A DNA stretch of 64,000 nt from Pelagerythrobacter aerophilus (GTDB taxonomy: Bacteria; Pseudomonadota; Alphaproteobacteria; Sphingomonadales; Sphingomonadaceae): contig NZ_QXFK01000018.1 of assembly GCF_003581645.1 (NCBI RefSeq), positions 294,501 through 358,500 of the forward strand, written 5' to 3'. Positions 36,452 to 47,035 of this stretch are shown here, in pieces. Under the pieces are notes generated by a model that was not told the origin of the DNA, ran no database searches, and saw nothing but the letters and a program-made list of their open reading frames with translations. Within the stretch, counting starts at the first letter, position 1; every line of letters begins with the position of its first letter. The translations under genes and the position numbers were made by a program.

Positions 36452-39400
36452 TCAGTCCTCCCACCAGTAGGGCAGGCGCTGGAAGTCGCCGGTCTCGACC
36501 TCGTTCATGGTCCGCGCGTCGTAGAGGCGGCCACCGAGCATGACGCGTTCGATGTCGTCACTCGCGCTGATGTCCTGCGACGGATCGGCCGAGAGGACCA
36601 CGAGGTCGGCGAGCTTGCCGGGCTCGAGGCTGCCGATGTCCTGCGCCATGCCGAGCGACTGGGCGGCGACGATCGTGCCCGCCCGCAGGGCCTCGACCGG
36701 ACTCAAGCCGCCGCGCGCGAAGCTCCACAGCTCCCAGTGCGCAGCGACGCCCGGTTGCTGCCCGTGCGCGCCGATGGAGACCTTCACCCCGCGTTCGGCG
36801 AGCTTGGCCGCCTCGCGAGCGTTGTTGTCGTCGACGAAGGCCCACTCGGGCGCCTTCACACGGCGCGCTGTGGCGGCGAGCAACTGGCGCGGCGGCGTGT
36901 GGACGAGCAGCGGGTTCTCGAACACGTTGGTCGCCTGGCGCCAGTAGGGATCACCGGCGAGCCCGCCGTACGTCACCACCAGCGTCGGGGTGTAGTTGCT
37001 CTGGCTCTGGCTGAAGAACTGCAGCACGTCTTCGTACATCACATCGACCGGGACATTGTGCTCGATCGTCGAGTTGCCGTCGGCGATCAGCGCCATATCC
37101 ATACCGAACAGCGAGCCGCCTTCGGCCACCACCAGCATGTCTTCCGCGCGGCTGGCGGCGACGACCTGCTGGCGCTGCTCGCGCCGCGGCTGGTTGTAGT
37201 TCTTGATCGAGATGCCGCCCTGCGCCTTGATCCGGCGGACGTGGGCGAGTGCATCCTCGTAGCTGTCGATCCGCGCGTAGATGCCTGCGGCCTTGGCTCC
37301 GTAGATCACCTCGCCGGTCGAGAAGATACGCGGGCCGAGCAGTTCGCCGGCACGCTGGCGTTCGGAGGCGGCGAAGATCATGCTCGCGCTGGACGAGGGA
37401 TCGTGCATCGTCGTCACGCCCATCGCCAGCGCCTGGACCAGCGCCCAGTTCTGCTGCGGCACGAGATCGCCCGTGCCCTGCGGCCCGTGCGCGTGGGCGT
37501 CGACGAGGCCGGGCATGATCGTCTTGCCAGCGGCGTCGATGACCTTCGCACCGCCTGGGATATTGACGCTGGCGGCGGGACCGACGGCGACGATCCGGTC
37601 GCCCTCGATCACGATCGTGCCGTTCTCGATCGCACCGGCATCCTCTCCCGTCATGGTCAGGATGCGCGCGCCGGTCAGCGCGACGGTGCCGCTGGGCTTG
37701 GCTGCGCGCAGGGTGCGCGCGATCGAGATGCCACTCTCGGGCGGGGTGAAGCCGGGCGCACCTTCCGCCTGCGGCGCACGCGGGAACATAGCCGCGGCGG
37801 TGGCGCGATAGACCGTCGGGCCCATCGACCAGTAGAGCGTATCGCCGCCACCGGACCAGCCGATATATTCCGCGCCGCCCTTGCTGGCGCGGACCACGGG
37901 CAGGACCTTTGCCTCCTCGTCGACTTCGACCGCCTGTCCGCCGGGCATCAGCGGCATGGCGAAGACTTCGTAATTCTGGCGGAAGGCGAAGAATTCGCCG
38001 TTCGGCGAAACGCGGAAATCGCTCGCCAGTTCGCCTTGCGCGTGCACGCGGCGGGCCTCGCCGTTGAGATCGGCGGAGATGAGCTGCAACTTGCCGTCCG
38101 CCCGACCCAGCATGAACACACGCTCGCCGTCGGCGCCGAACTGCGGTTCACCGAGGTCGCGCGCAATCAGCTCAGGCGTGCCGCCCGACACGGGCACGCG
38201 GTAGACGCCCGGATCTTCCGAATACTCGGGTGCCGTCAGGTCGCCGCCCTCGCGTTTCTCGAACACCAGCGTGCGGCCGTCGGGCGAGAACTGCGGCACC
38301 GCGTAGTGGCCCGGCTGATTGGTCACCGTGCGCACGTTGCGGCCATTGGCATCGGCGACCACGATCTCGCCCAGCCCGGTGTCGGTCCAGCGCACCCAAG
38401 TGAGTTGGCGCCCGTCGCGCGACCATGCCGGCCATAACTCCAGCGCCTCTTCCTGCCGTGTCAACCGCCGCGGTTCGCCGCCGGCGGTGTCCTTGACGTA
38501 GAGCTTGCCGAGGCTGGCGAAGACCACGCGGTCGCCATCGGGCGAGATCGTAGCGAACTTCGGCATCTTCGCCACAAAGGTATCAGGTGCCACCGGGATT
38601 ACCGGATGGGGCGCATCGGCCACGCCGCGTGTGTCATCGATGGCGAAGGGGATCTCGCCGAGTCCGCTGCCGTCGGCGTTCACCCGGCGCAGTTTGCCGC
38701 CGGCCCAGAACACGACGCTACGGCTGTCCGGCGTCCAGTCCATGTTGGGATAGACGCCATAGACGGCCCAGGTCTCCTGCATATCGAGGTCGAGATCGCC
38801 GTAGATCATCCGTTCCTCGCCCGTCTCGAGGTTCTTGACCCAGAGCTGCGACTGGTCCTTGTCGCGCCGCACGAAGGACAGCAGCTTGCCGTCGGGCGAG
38901 GGATTGGGACGGACCGAGCCGCCATAGCCGGAGACCGCCGTGGTCACCTCGCCGGTCTTGAGGTCGTAGCGTTCGATCTCGAACATGCTCTGGGTCGAAT
39001 CCTGCGCATATTCGAAGATCGGCCCGGGCGTGACGTTGCGGGTGTAGTAGATCGCGCTCCCGTCAGGCGCGTAGATCGGCTCGCCCAGTTCCTTCTGGAG
39101 CTGCTCGCTGGCACGCTCGACCAGCGCAACCCCGCTGCCGCCCGACACGTGATAGAGCCAGACCTCGCCGGTGCCCGCCGAGCGGCCGGTGGTGAAATGC
39201 TTCTTCGCCGCAATGAAGCGGCCGTCGGGGCTCCAGGTCGGCTGGTTGAGCAGACGGAACTTTTCCTTGGTGACCTGCCGCTTGTCCGACCCGTCGGCGT
39301 TCATCAGCCAGATGTTGTCGCCGCCGCCGCGGTCGGACGTGAAGGCGATCCGGCTACCATCGGGAGAAAAGCGCGGCTGTACCTCCCAAGCCAGCCCCTC

Positions 39401-39787
39401 GGCGATCCGACGGGGCGTGCCGCCGGAGATCGGCATGGTGTAGATGTCGCCGAGCAGCGCGAATGCCACGGTGCTGCCGTCGGGCGAGACGTCGACGTCC
39501 ATCCACGTACCTTCGTCGGTGCGGATGGGGATCTGCCGAATCGTCGCTCCGCGCGGCGCGGTGACGTCCCACTTGGCCTTGTCCGCGGCGGTCTCGGCCG
39601 GATCGACCGGGCTGGAGGCCACCTGCTCGCCGCTGCCTTCGGTGGGAAGCGGCCCCTCGTCGCCTTGCGAAGCATCGACCTCCTGCTCCTCCACGGGGTT
39701 CGGCGAGGGCTGCGGTTCCTGGTCCTGCGCACTGAGCGAGGTGGCGAACAGCAGGCTGGCGATGACGGACGCGACGCTGGCTTTCAT
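36452..39787 (-). CDS. Secreted TolB-type beta-propeller / amidohydrolase fusion
   Basis: Protein of 1111 residues with a signal peptide (ending near SLSAQ) and an acidic, proline-rich segment to about 70. A WD40/TolB-like propeller spans about 80-700, with repeats of the SPDGSRIAFTSDR and SGGTPRRI kind. An imidazolonepropionase-like amidohydrolase follows from about 725, with metal ligands H765 and H767 (VDAHAH) and ending in the GSLEPGKLADLVVL strand. Fused proteins of this type are common in sphingomonads and are thought to be periplasmic peptidases or amidases, but substrates are largely unknown. The ATG at 39787 is preceded by GGGGAGA. It is divergent from the E1 gene. Confidence 0.9.
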   Translation of the reverse strand: MKASVASVIASLLFATSLSAQDQEPQPSPNPVEEQEVDASQGDEGPLPTEGSGEQVASSPVDPAETAADKAKWDVTAPRGATIRQIPIRTDEGTWMDVDVSPDGSTVAFALLGDIYTMPISGGTPRRIAEGLAWEVQPRFSPDGSRIAFTSDRGGGDNIWLMNADGSDKRQVTKEKFRLLNQPTWSPDGRFIAAKKHFTTGRSAGTGEVWLYHVSGGSGVALVERASEQLQKELGEPIYAPDGSAIYYTRNVTPGPIFEYAQDSTQSMFEIERYDLKTGEVTTAVSGYGGSVRPNPSPDGKLLSFVRRDKDQSQLWVKNLETGEERMIYGDLDLDMQETWAVYGVYPNMDWTPDSRSVVFWAGGKLRRVNADGSGLGEIPFAIDDTRGVADAPHPVIPVAPDTFVAKMPKFATISPDGDRVVFASLGKLYVKDTAGGEPRRLTRQEEALELWPAWSRDGRQLTWVRWTDTGLGEIVVADANGRNVRTVTNQPGHYAVPQFSPDGRTLVFEKREGGDLTAPEYSEDPGVYRVPVSGGTPELIARDLGEPQFGADGERVFMLGRADGKLQLISADLNGEARRVHAQGELASDFRVSPNGEFFAFRQNYEVFAMPLMPGGQAVEVDEEAKVLPVVRASKGGAEYIGWSGGGDTLYWSMGPTVYRATAAAMFPRAPQAEGAPGFTPPESGISIARTLRAAKPSGTVALTGARILTMTGEDAGAIENGTIVIEGDRIVAVGPAASVNIPGGAKVIDAAGKTIMPGLVDAHAHGPQGTGDLVPQQNWALVQALAMGVTTMHDPSSSASMIFAASERQRAGELLGPRIFSTGEVIYGAKAAGIYARIDSYEDALAHVRRIKAQGGISIKNYNQPRREQRQQVVAASRAEDMLVVAEGGSLFGMDMALIADGNSTIEHNVPVDVMYEDVLQFFSQSQSNYTPTLVVTYGGLAGDPYWRQATNVFENPLLVHTPPRQLLAATARRVKAPEWAFVDDNNAREAAKLAERGVKVSIGAHGQQPGVAAHWELWSFARGGLSPVEALRAGTIVAAQSLGMAQDIGSLEPGKLADLVVLSADPSQDISASDDIERVMLGGRLYDARTMNEVETGDFQRLPYWWED

Positions 39788-39906
39788 ATGATCTGTCTCC
39801 CCTGGGAAAGCCGGGGTTCTATGCAAGCGGGCGCGCTAGGTCCATGCCGCCCGTCGATTGATTTCGCACCCTTTCCTTTTGCGCGGGACAGTCTAGCAAC
39901 CGCGCA

Positions 39907-42108
39907 ATGGACCGGGCGACAATCGTTCACGAGAACTTCCTCCGCCGCGTGGCGCAAGGCGACCTGCCAGACGGGGCGGAGCCGCACGGACCGCTCTCGG
40001 CGGAGGCCGCGGTGCAGCTCTACAGGTCGGGCTGCCTGACCCGCGCGCTCGACATCGTCAGCCGGCGGATGCAGAGGGCGGGCGAGGGATTCTACACGAT
40101 CGGCTCGTCCGGCCACGAGGGCATGGCCGCGGTCGCGGCGGCGCTGCGGCCGACCGACATGGCCTTCCTCCACTACCGCGACGCGGCGTTCCAGATCGAG
40201 CGCGCGAACCAGGTGCCCGGCCAGTCGATCCTGTGGGACATGCTGCTGAGCTTCGCCTGTTCAAGCGAGGATCCGATCTCGGGCGGGCGGCACAAGGTGC
40301 TCGGCTCCAAGGCGCTCAACATTCCGCCGCAGACCTCGACTATCGCCAGCCATCTGCCCAAGGCGGTCGGTGCTGCCTATTCGGTCGGCTTGGCGAGACG
40401 CGCCCGGCCCGAGCATCAGGCTCTGCCCGACGACGCCATTGTGATGTGCAGCTTCGGCGATGCCAGCGCCAACCACTCGACTGCGCAGGGCGCCATCAAC
40501 ACGAGCTGCTGGACCGCGTTCCAGAAGATCCCGATGCCGCTGCTGTGGGTGTGCGAGGACAACGGGATCGGCATTTCGACCAAGACCCCAAGCGGCTGGA
40601 TCGCGGCCAACTTCGCGCACCGCCCCGGCCTCGGCTACTTCGCCTGCGACGGGCTCGACATCTACGACACCTACGCGACCGCGCGCGCCGCCGCGGAGTT
40701 CGTGCGCACGCGGCGCAAGCCGGCCTTCCTCCACGTGCGCACGGTGCGGCTCTACGGCCACGCCGGGGCCGACATGCCGACGACCTACATGGCCAGGCAC
40801 GAAGTCGAGGCCGAGGAGGCAAACGATCCGCTGCTCCATTCGGTGCGGCTGCTGGGCGAAGCCGGCGCGCTCGAGCGCGAGGAGGCGCTGGCGATCTATC
40901 AGGACACGCTCGCGCGCGTCGAACGCGTGCGAGCGGAAGCGGTCACGCGACCGCGCCTGAGAACCGCATCCGAGGTCATGGCCAGCCTGATCCCGCCGAA
41001 GCGCGAGAATGCCCCCAGCAACGGGCCATCCGCCGAAGCGCGTGAGGCGGCGTTCGGCGCCGATTGCAAGGCGATGGAAAGCCCGCAGATCATGAGCCGC
41101 CTGATCAACTGGGCGCTCACCGATCTGATGCTCGAACACCGCGAGATCGCGCTGATGGGGGAGGACGTCTGCGCCAAGGGAGGCGTCTATGGCGTGACGC
41201 AGAAGCTGGGCCAGCGCTTCGGCCGCGCACGGGTGATCGACACGCTGCTCGACGAGCAATCGATCCTCGGTCTCGGCCTCGGCATGGCTCAGAACGGGTT
41301 CCTGCCGATCCCCGAGATCCAGTTCCTCGCCTACTACCACAACGCCGAGGACCAGATCCGCGGCGAAGGTGCGACGCTGCCGTTCTTCTCGAACGGACAA
41401 TACAGCAACCCGATGGTGCTGCGGATCGCCGGGCTCGGCTATCAGAAAGGCTTCGGCGGGCACTTCCACAACGACAACTCCTTTGCCGCCTTGCGTGACG
41501 TGCCGGGGGTGATCCTGTGCTGCCCCTCGAACGGCGCCGACGCCGCCCGGCTGCTGCGCGAATGCGTGCGGCTGGCGCGCGAGGAACAGCGGTTGGTCGT
41601 GTTCCTCGAACCGATCGCGCTCTATCCGATGCGCGACCTGCATGAGCCGGGTGACGGGCTCTGGCTGCGGCACTATCCCGATCCGTCGGAACGGATCAGC
41701 TTCGGCGAAGTGACGACTTATGACCTTGGGCACGGCGACGGACACGATCTGGCGATCGTCAGCTACGCCAACGGGCTGCACCTCTCGCTTCAGGCCCAGA
41801 GGCGGCTGTCGGAGGAAGGAATCGCCGCGCGGGTGATCGACCTCCACTGGCTGAACCCGCTGCCGGAGGAGGCGCTGCTGGAGGCGCTCGGCGACGCGGA
41901 GCGCGTGCTTATCGTCGATGAAACCCGCCGCACCGGCGGGCTGGCGGAAGCGCTGATGACGCTGCTGACCGAGCGCACCGGCAAGCCGCACGCCCGCTAT
42001 GTGGCGGAAGACAGCTTCATCCCGACCGGCCCCGCCTACGCCGCGACGATGCCGAGCGGGGACGGCATCGTCGAAGCCGCGCGCGCTCTTGCGGGAGGCA
42101 AGGTATGA
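39907..42108 (+). CDS. 2-Oxoacid dehydrogenase E1, alpha and beta subunits fused
   Basis: Thiamine-diphosphate enzyme of 733 residues. The alpha half (to about 370) has the TPP motif from GDAS (184) to EDNG (217-220); the beta half begins near 390 and has LMGEDVCAKGGVYG, LDEQSILGLGLG and the closing DLHWLNPLP and VDETRRTGG segments. It belongs to the branched-chain/pyruvate type E1 and decarboxylates a 2-oxoacid. No E2 or E3 gene is nearby, which is unusual for a catabolic complex. It is coupled by ATGA overlap to a malonyltransferase-like gene, hinting that the acyl product goes to a carrier protein or CoA in a special pathway. The substrate is unknown. Confidence 0.88.
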   Translation: MDRATIVHENFLRRVAQGDLPDGAEPHGPLSAEAAVQLYRSGCLTRALDIVSRRMQRAGEGFYTIGSSGHEGMAAVAAALRPTDMAFLHYRDAAFQIERANQVPGQSILWDMLLSFACSSEDPISGGRHKVLGSKALNIPPQTSTIASHLPKAVGAAYSVGLARRARPEHQALPDDAIVMCSFGDASANHSTAQGAINTSCWTAFQKIPMPLLWVCEDNGIGISTKTPSGWIAANFAHRPGLGYFACDGLDIYDTYATARAAAEFVRTRRKPAFLHVRTVRLYGHAGADMPTTYMARHEVEAEEANDPLLHSVRLLGEAGALEREEALAIYQDTLARVERVRAEAVTRPRLRTASEVMASLIPPKRENAPSNGPSAEAREAAFGADCKAMESPQIMSRLINWALTDLMLEHREIALMGEDVCAKGGVYGVTQKLGQRFGRARVIDTLLDEQSILGLGLGMAQNGFLPIPEIQFLAYYHNAEDQIRGEGATLPFFSNGQYSNPMVLRIAGLGYQKGFGGHFHNDNSFAALRDVPGVILCCPSNGADAARLLRECVRLAREEQRLVVFLEPIALYPMRDLHEPGDGLWLRHYPDPSERISFGEVTTYDLGHGDGHDLAIVSYANGLHLSLQAQRRLSEEGIAARVIDLHWLNPLPEEALLEALGDAERVLIVDETRRTGGLAEALMTLLTERTGKPHARYVAEDSFIPTGPAYAATMPSGDGIVEAARALAGGKV

Positions 42109-43148
42109 GCGACCGGAAAACCGCCGTCGTCGTCTGTCCGGGGCGCGGGACATACAACAAGGCGGAGCTTGGCTATCTAGGGCGGCACTTCCCCGACGCC
42201 GCCCTGCTCGCCGCATTCGACGCGCAGCGCGCGGTGGCCGGGCAGGACACGCTCACCGCGCTCGACGGCGCCGAGCGCTTCAGCCTCGCGCGGCACACCC
42301 GCGGCGACAATGCCTCGGGCCTGATCTACGCCGCCACCCTGGGCGACTTCCTCGCCATCAACCGCGAGCGGATCGAGGTCGTCGCCGTCACGGGCAATTC
42401 GATGGGCTGGTACTCCGCCCTCGCCTGCGCTGGCGCGGTGTCTGCGGAGGACGGGTTTACCGTCGCCAACACGATGGGCACGCTGATGCAGGAAGCGCTG
42501 ATCGGCGGTCAGCTCGTCTATCCGTTCCTCGGCGACGACTGGCGGCCCGATCCGGCGCGCAAGGCTGCGCTGCTGGCCGTCGTCGCCGAAATCGACGCGC
42601 GGCCCGATCACACGCTGGCACTGTCGATCGACCTCGGCGGAATGCTGGTGCTGGCCGGCGACGAAGCCGGACTGACAGCGTTCGAGAGCGCGGTCGAGCC
42701 GATCGACGGGCGTTTCCCGATGCGGCTCGGCAATCACGCGGCGTTCCACACGCATCTCCAGGCGCCGGTCGCCGAGCGGGGCCAGGCGGCGCTCGCGCTC
42801 GACCTGTTCGGCCAGCCCACGCTGCCGATGATCGACGGGCGCGGCGCGGTCTGGTGGCCGCGCTCCACCGATGTGCCAACGCTGCGCGACTACACGCTCG
42901 GCGCGCAGGTCACCGAGACCTACGACTTCACCCGCGCGATCGCGGTCGCCGCGCGCGAGTTCGCGCCCGACCTGTTCATCGTCACCGGCCCGGGCACTAC
43001 CTTGGGCGGCGCGGTGGCGCAGTCGCTGATCCTCGCCGACTGGCGCAGTATGGGCAGCAAGGCCGACTTCAAGGCACGACAGGACAACCAGCCCCTGCTC
43101 ATCTCAATGGGCATGGCAGAGCAGCGCGCCCTCGCAGCGGGTCGATAA
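42105..43148 (+). CDS. Malonyl-CoA:ACP transacylase-like protein, altered active-site motif
   Basis: Protein of 347 residues resembling FabD-type acyltransferases. It starts with VVCPGRGTYNKAELGYL and has GNSMGWYSALACAGA, where FabD has GHSLGEY; the nucleophile would be S99. H211 or H215 (GNHAAFHTHL) matches the catalytic histidine. The His-to-Asn change before the serine and the missing Glu suggest a different acyl substrate. It overlaps the fused E1 gene by 4 bp and likely works with it. I do not recognise a named system. Confidence 0.75.
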   Translation: MSDRKTAVVVCPGRGTYNKAELGYLGRHFPDAALLAAFDAQRAVAGQDTLTALDGAERFSLARHTRGDNASGLIYAATLGDFLAINRERIEVVAVTGNSMGWYSALACAGAVSAEDGFTVANTMGTLMQEALIGGQLVYPFLGDDWRPDPARKAALLAVVAEIDARPDHTLALSIDLGGMLVLAGDEAGLTAFESAVEPIDGRFPMRLGNHAAFHTHLQAPVAERGQAALALDLFGQPTLPMIDGRGAVWWPRSTDVPTLRDYTLGAQVTETYDFTRAIAVAAREFAPDLFIVTGPGTTLGGAVAQSLILADWRSMGSKADFKARQDNQPLLISMGMAEQRALAAGR

Positions 43149-43214
43149 ACCCGCCAAGACCGCGCCGATCGGTTTCAATTTGCCATGGGGACTCGCCAAC
43201 CCGCACGCGATGGT

Positions 43215-43228
43215 TTACGTTCGCGTAA
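43215..43228. promoter_or_regulatory. Palindrome before the monooxygenase gene
   Basis: TTACGTTCGCGTAA has 5-bp perfect arms around TTCG and lies 16 bp before the monooxygenase start. It resembles operators of TetR- or MerR-type regulators of fatty-acid and branched-chain acid metabolism, but no such regulator is next to it. Confidence 0.4.
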
Positions 43229-43244
43229 GGAGGGAGAGAGGCGA

Positions 43245-44756
<1,512 letters not shown>

Positions 44757-44758
44757 CT

Positions 44759-44891
44759 CTCTCCCCTTCAGGGGAGAGATACGCAGGCTTGCGAGCGCAG
44801 CGAACTAGCCGGAGTTGAGAGGGGGTTGGCGATCGTGAAAGGCGGCGTTGCGCGCTCCCCCTCTCCCAACCCTCTCCCCTGAAGGGGAGAG
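44759..44891. repeat. Paired inverted REP-like repeat
   Basis: Two palindromes, CTCTCCCCTTCAGGGGAGAG (44759-44778) and its reverse complement (44872-44891), flank about 90 bases that also contain inverted GAGAGGGGGTTGG / CCAACCCTCTC-like segments. The whole unit could fold into one long hairpin. This form is typical of chromosomal REP/BIME units. It separates the monooxygenase and CinA-like genes. Confidence 0.65.
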
Positions 44892-44929
44892 GACTAGCGG
44901 CCCGCGCCGCCTTCGCCTAACCGTTCGCC

Positions 44930-45685
44930 ATGAGCGACCGCATCTACACCGCCGGTCTCGTCGTGATCGGCGACGAGATCCTCTCCGGCCGCACGCACGA
45001 CCGGAACATCGCGCAAGTGGCGAGCTGGCTGCAGGTCCAGGGCATCCGCCTGGCCGAAGTGCGCGTGGTGCCGGACGTGCTCGACCGGATCGTCGCCGCG
45101 GTCAACGCGCTGCGGGCGGAGAACGACTATCTCTTCACCACCGGCGGGATCGGTCCGACGCACGACGATATCACCGTGGACGCGGTCGCCGCCGCGCTCG
45201 GCGTTCCGGTGGTGATCCACCCTGAGGCCCGCGCGGTTCTGGAACGCTACTATGCCGGTCGAGGCGGGCTCAACGAAGGGCGCCTGCGCATGGCCCGCGT
45301 GCCTGACGGCGCCGAACTGATCCCCAACCGCATGTCGGGCGCGCCGGGGATCAAGATCGGCAACATCCACATGATGGCCGGCGTCCCGCATATCGCCGCG
45401 CAGATGCTCGACTCGCTGACGGGCACGCTCGAAGGCGGCGCACCGCTGCTGAGCGAGACCGTGGGCGGCTACATTCCCGAAAGCGAAGTCGCCGTGCTGC
45501 TGCGCGAAGTCGAGCAGGCGCACGAGAACTGCCAGATCGGCAGCTATCCTTTCTTCCGCGAGGGCAAGGTGGGCGCGAACTTCGTTATCCGTTCGACCGA
45601 CCCCGACGCACTGCAGAGCTGCGTTCACACGCTGTGCGAGGGGCTTGGCGAACTCGGCTTCGACTTCACGCCGGGCGGCATCTGA
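44930..45685 (+). CDS. CinA N-terminal-like / molybdopterin-binding domain protein
   Basis: Cytoplasmic protein of 251 residues with the MoCF-biosynthesis fold. VVIGDEILSGRTHDRN and TTGGIGPTHDDITVDAV are family signatures. It lacks the C-terminal nicotinamide-deamidase domain of full CinA, so it is the short form, which may act as an ADP-ribose/FAD pyrophosphatase-like enzyme or have a regulatory role. ATG at 44930; its promoter region contains the paired repeat. The deacetylase gene follows after 53 bp. Confidence 0.9.
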   Translation: MSDRIYTAGLVVIGDEILSGRTHDRNIAQVASWLQVQGIRLAEVRVVPDVLDRIVAAVNALRAENDYLFTTGGIGPTHDDITVDAVAAALGVPVVIHPEARAVLERYYAGRGGLNEGRLRMARVPDGAELIPNRMSGAPGIKIGNIHMMAGVPHIAAQMLDSLTGTLEGGAPLLSETVGGYIPESEVAVLLREVEQAHENCQIGSYPFFREGKVGANFVIRSTDPDALQSCVHTLCEGLGELGFDFTPGGI

Positions 45686-45738
45686 GCGCAGGGGGCGGCA
45701 GAACCCGCTCTTAACCTTGTCCCGCTACGACTCGTCAC

Positions 45739-46701
45739 ATGACGGGGGTCTACATCACCATCGATACCGAATACGCCTCGAGCCTCGCCGGGCTCGGGAG
45801 GGCGGAGAACTTCGCGCGCTCGATCGTGGGAGGGACGCCCGAGGGTCCGGCCGGCCTGTTCTACAAGATGCGCCTGATGGAGCGGTACGGCCTCAAGGGC
45901 GTATTCTTCGTCGATCCGATGCCCGCCCTGCTGTGGGGGCGTGAGGCGATCGCCGATATCGTCCGTCCGATCGTGGAGGGCGGCCACGACATCCAGCTTC
46001 ACTGCCATACCGAATGGCTCGAACTGGCCGGCGACCGCAACCCGTTCGGCGGGCGGACGGGCCGGAACATCGCCGACTTCACGTTCCACGAACAGTGCGC
46101 AATCCTCGAATGGGCGCGCGACATGCTGGTGGCGGCCGGCGCATCGCGGCCGGTCGCTTTCCGCGCGGGCAACTACGGCGCCAACGACGACACCCTGCGC
46201 GCGCTGGCCGCGATCGGACTCGCCTACGATACGAGCCACACGCCCGGTATCGCCGGCGGCGCATGCCGCATCTCGCTCACCCGCCGGCATCGCCGGCCGC
46301 TCCGCCATTGCGGGGTCATCGAAATGCCGACCGGCTGCATCCGCACTTTCGGCGGCGGCCTGCGCCATGCGCAGGTGACGGCGATCTCGTCGCGCGAGAT
46401 GCTGGCGGCGATCCGCCATGCACGCGATCACAACCTGTCGAGCTTCACGCTGGTCTCGCACAGCTTCGAACTGCTGTGCCGCGCACGGATGCGGGTCAAC
46501 GCGATCGTGCGCCGCCGGTTCGAGACCCTGTGCAGGGGCATCGCAGACATGCCCGGCGTGACCAGCGCCACTTATGCCGACAATCCGCCGGTCCCTTCGC
46601 CCTCCGCGAGCGTGCGCCCGGTGCTGCCGGCCAGCCGCATGCGGACCGGCATGCGGCTGGCCGAACAGTTCATCTCGAACAGTCTCTACGGCGCGCGCTG
46701 A
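45739..46701 (+). CDS. Polysaccharide deacetylase family protein (WalW-like)
   Basis: Protein of 320 residues with a NodB-type fold. It begins directly with the metal-binding strand TIDTEY, followed by HDIQLHCHTEW and the FRAGNYGANDDTL strand; a late LVSHSFELL matches the last catalytic histidine region. It has no signal peptide. Members act on cell-surface glycans or lipid-linked sugars, often in polysaccharide synthesis loci. It stands alone here, so the substrate is open. Confidence 0.82.
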   Translation: MTGVYITIDTEYASSLAGLGRAENFARSIVGGTPEGPAGLFYKMRLMERYGLKGVFFVDPMPALLWGREAIADIVRPIVEGGHDIQLHCHTEWLELAGDRNPFGGRTGRNIADFTFHEQCAILEWARDMLVAAGASRPVAFRAGNYGANDDTLRALAAIGLAYDTSHTPGIAGGACRISLTRRHRRPLRHCGVIEMPTGCIRTFGGGLRHAQVTAISSREMLAAIRHARDHNLSSFTLVSHSFELLCRARMRVNAIVRRRFETLCRGIADMPGVTSATYADNPPVPSPSASVRPVLPASRMRTGMRLAEQFISNSLYGAR

Positions 46702-46729
46702 CTGCGGGCCGCCGCCGTTCGGCGGGGGA

Positions 46730-46909
46730 CTAGAGGTCGATCGTCCGGTCCTGCCGTTCCTCGAGGTCCTCGCGCAGCTCGCGGGCGCCGCGCTCCGATT
46801 GCTCGACCGAGCGCGGGCCGGCCTGCCTGTTCCTCGCCCAGACGTAGATCGCCACGGCGAGGAGGAGGATCGGGCCGAGAATGACGGCAACGCCCCAGAT
46901 GGAAGCCAT
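46730..46909 (-). CDS. Small membrane protein, 59 residues
   Basis: A short reading frame with a strong ribosome site (AAGGAG, seven bases before the ATG at 46909). It encodes one membrane helix (about residues 4-25) followed by a charged tail rich in R, E and Q ([20 protein letters not shown]). The tail looks like a short cytoplasmic amphipathic helix. It converges with the deacetylase gene and lies 66 bp beyond the rplKA terminator region. Function unknown; homologues would be annotated as hypothetical. Confidence 0.6.
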   Translation of the reverse strand: MASIWGVAVILGPILLLAVAIYVWARNRQAGPRSVEQSERGARELREDLEERQDRTIDL

Positions 46910-46975
46910 GGGTCTGCTCCTTGAATCAGCTCATCAAGGAAACGCGTGGCGGCAGCGATCTTTCCGAACGACCAA

Positions 46976-47010
46976 GAGAAAGGGCCGGGAAGATCGCTCC
47001 TCCCGGCCCC
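46976..47010 (-). terminator. Terminator after rplA
   Basis: On the minus strand, GGGCCGGGA and TCCCGGCCC arms (46982-46990 and 47001-47009) are followed by TTTCTCTT. This is a good factor-independent terminator for the rplK-rplA transcript. Confidence 0.75.
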
Positions 47011-47035
47011 TCAAATCCCGTCAATCCGGAACGGA

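Noticed and set aside
36365-38437. 690-codon open frame opposite the propeller/amidohydrolase gene
   Set aside because: Shadow of a high-GC gene; no domain, no ribosome site, and the opposite strand is clearly coding.
40261-42216. 651-codon open frame opposite the fused E1 gene
   Set aside because: The E1 TPP and beta-subunit motifs fix the true strand; the antisense product has no recognisable fold.
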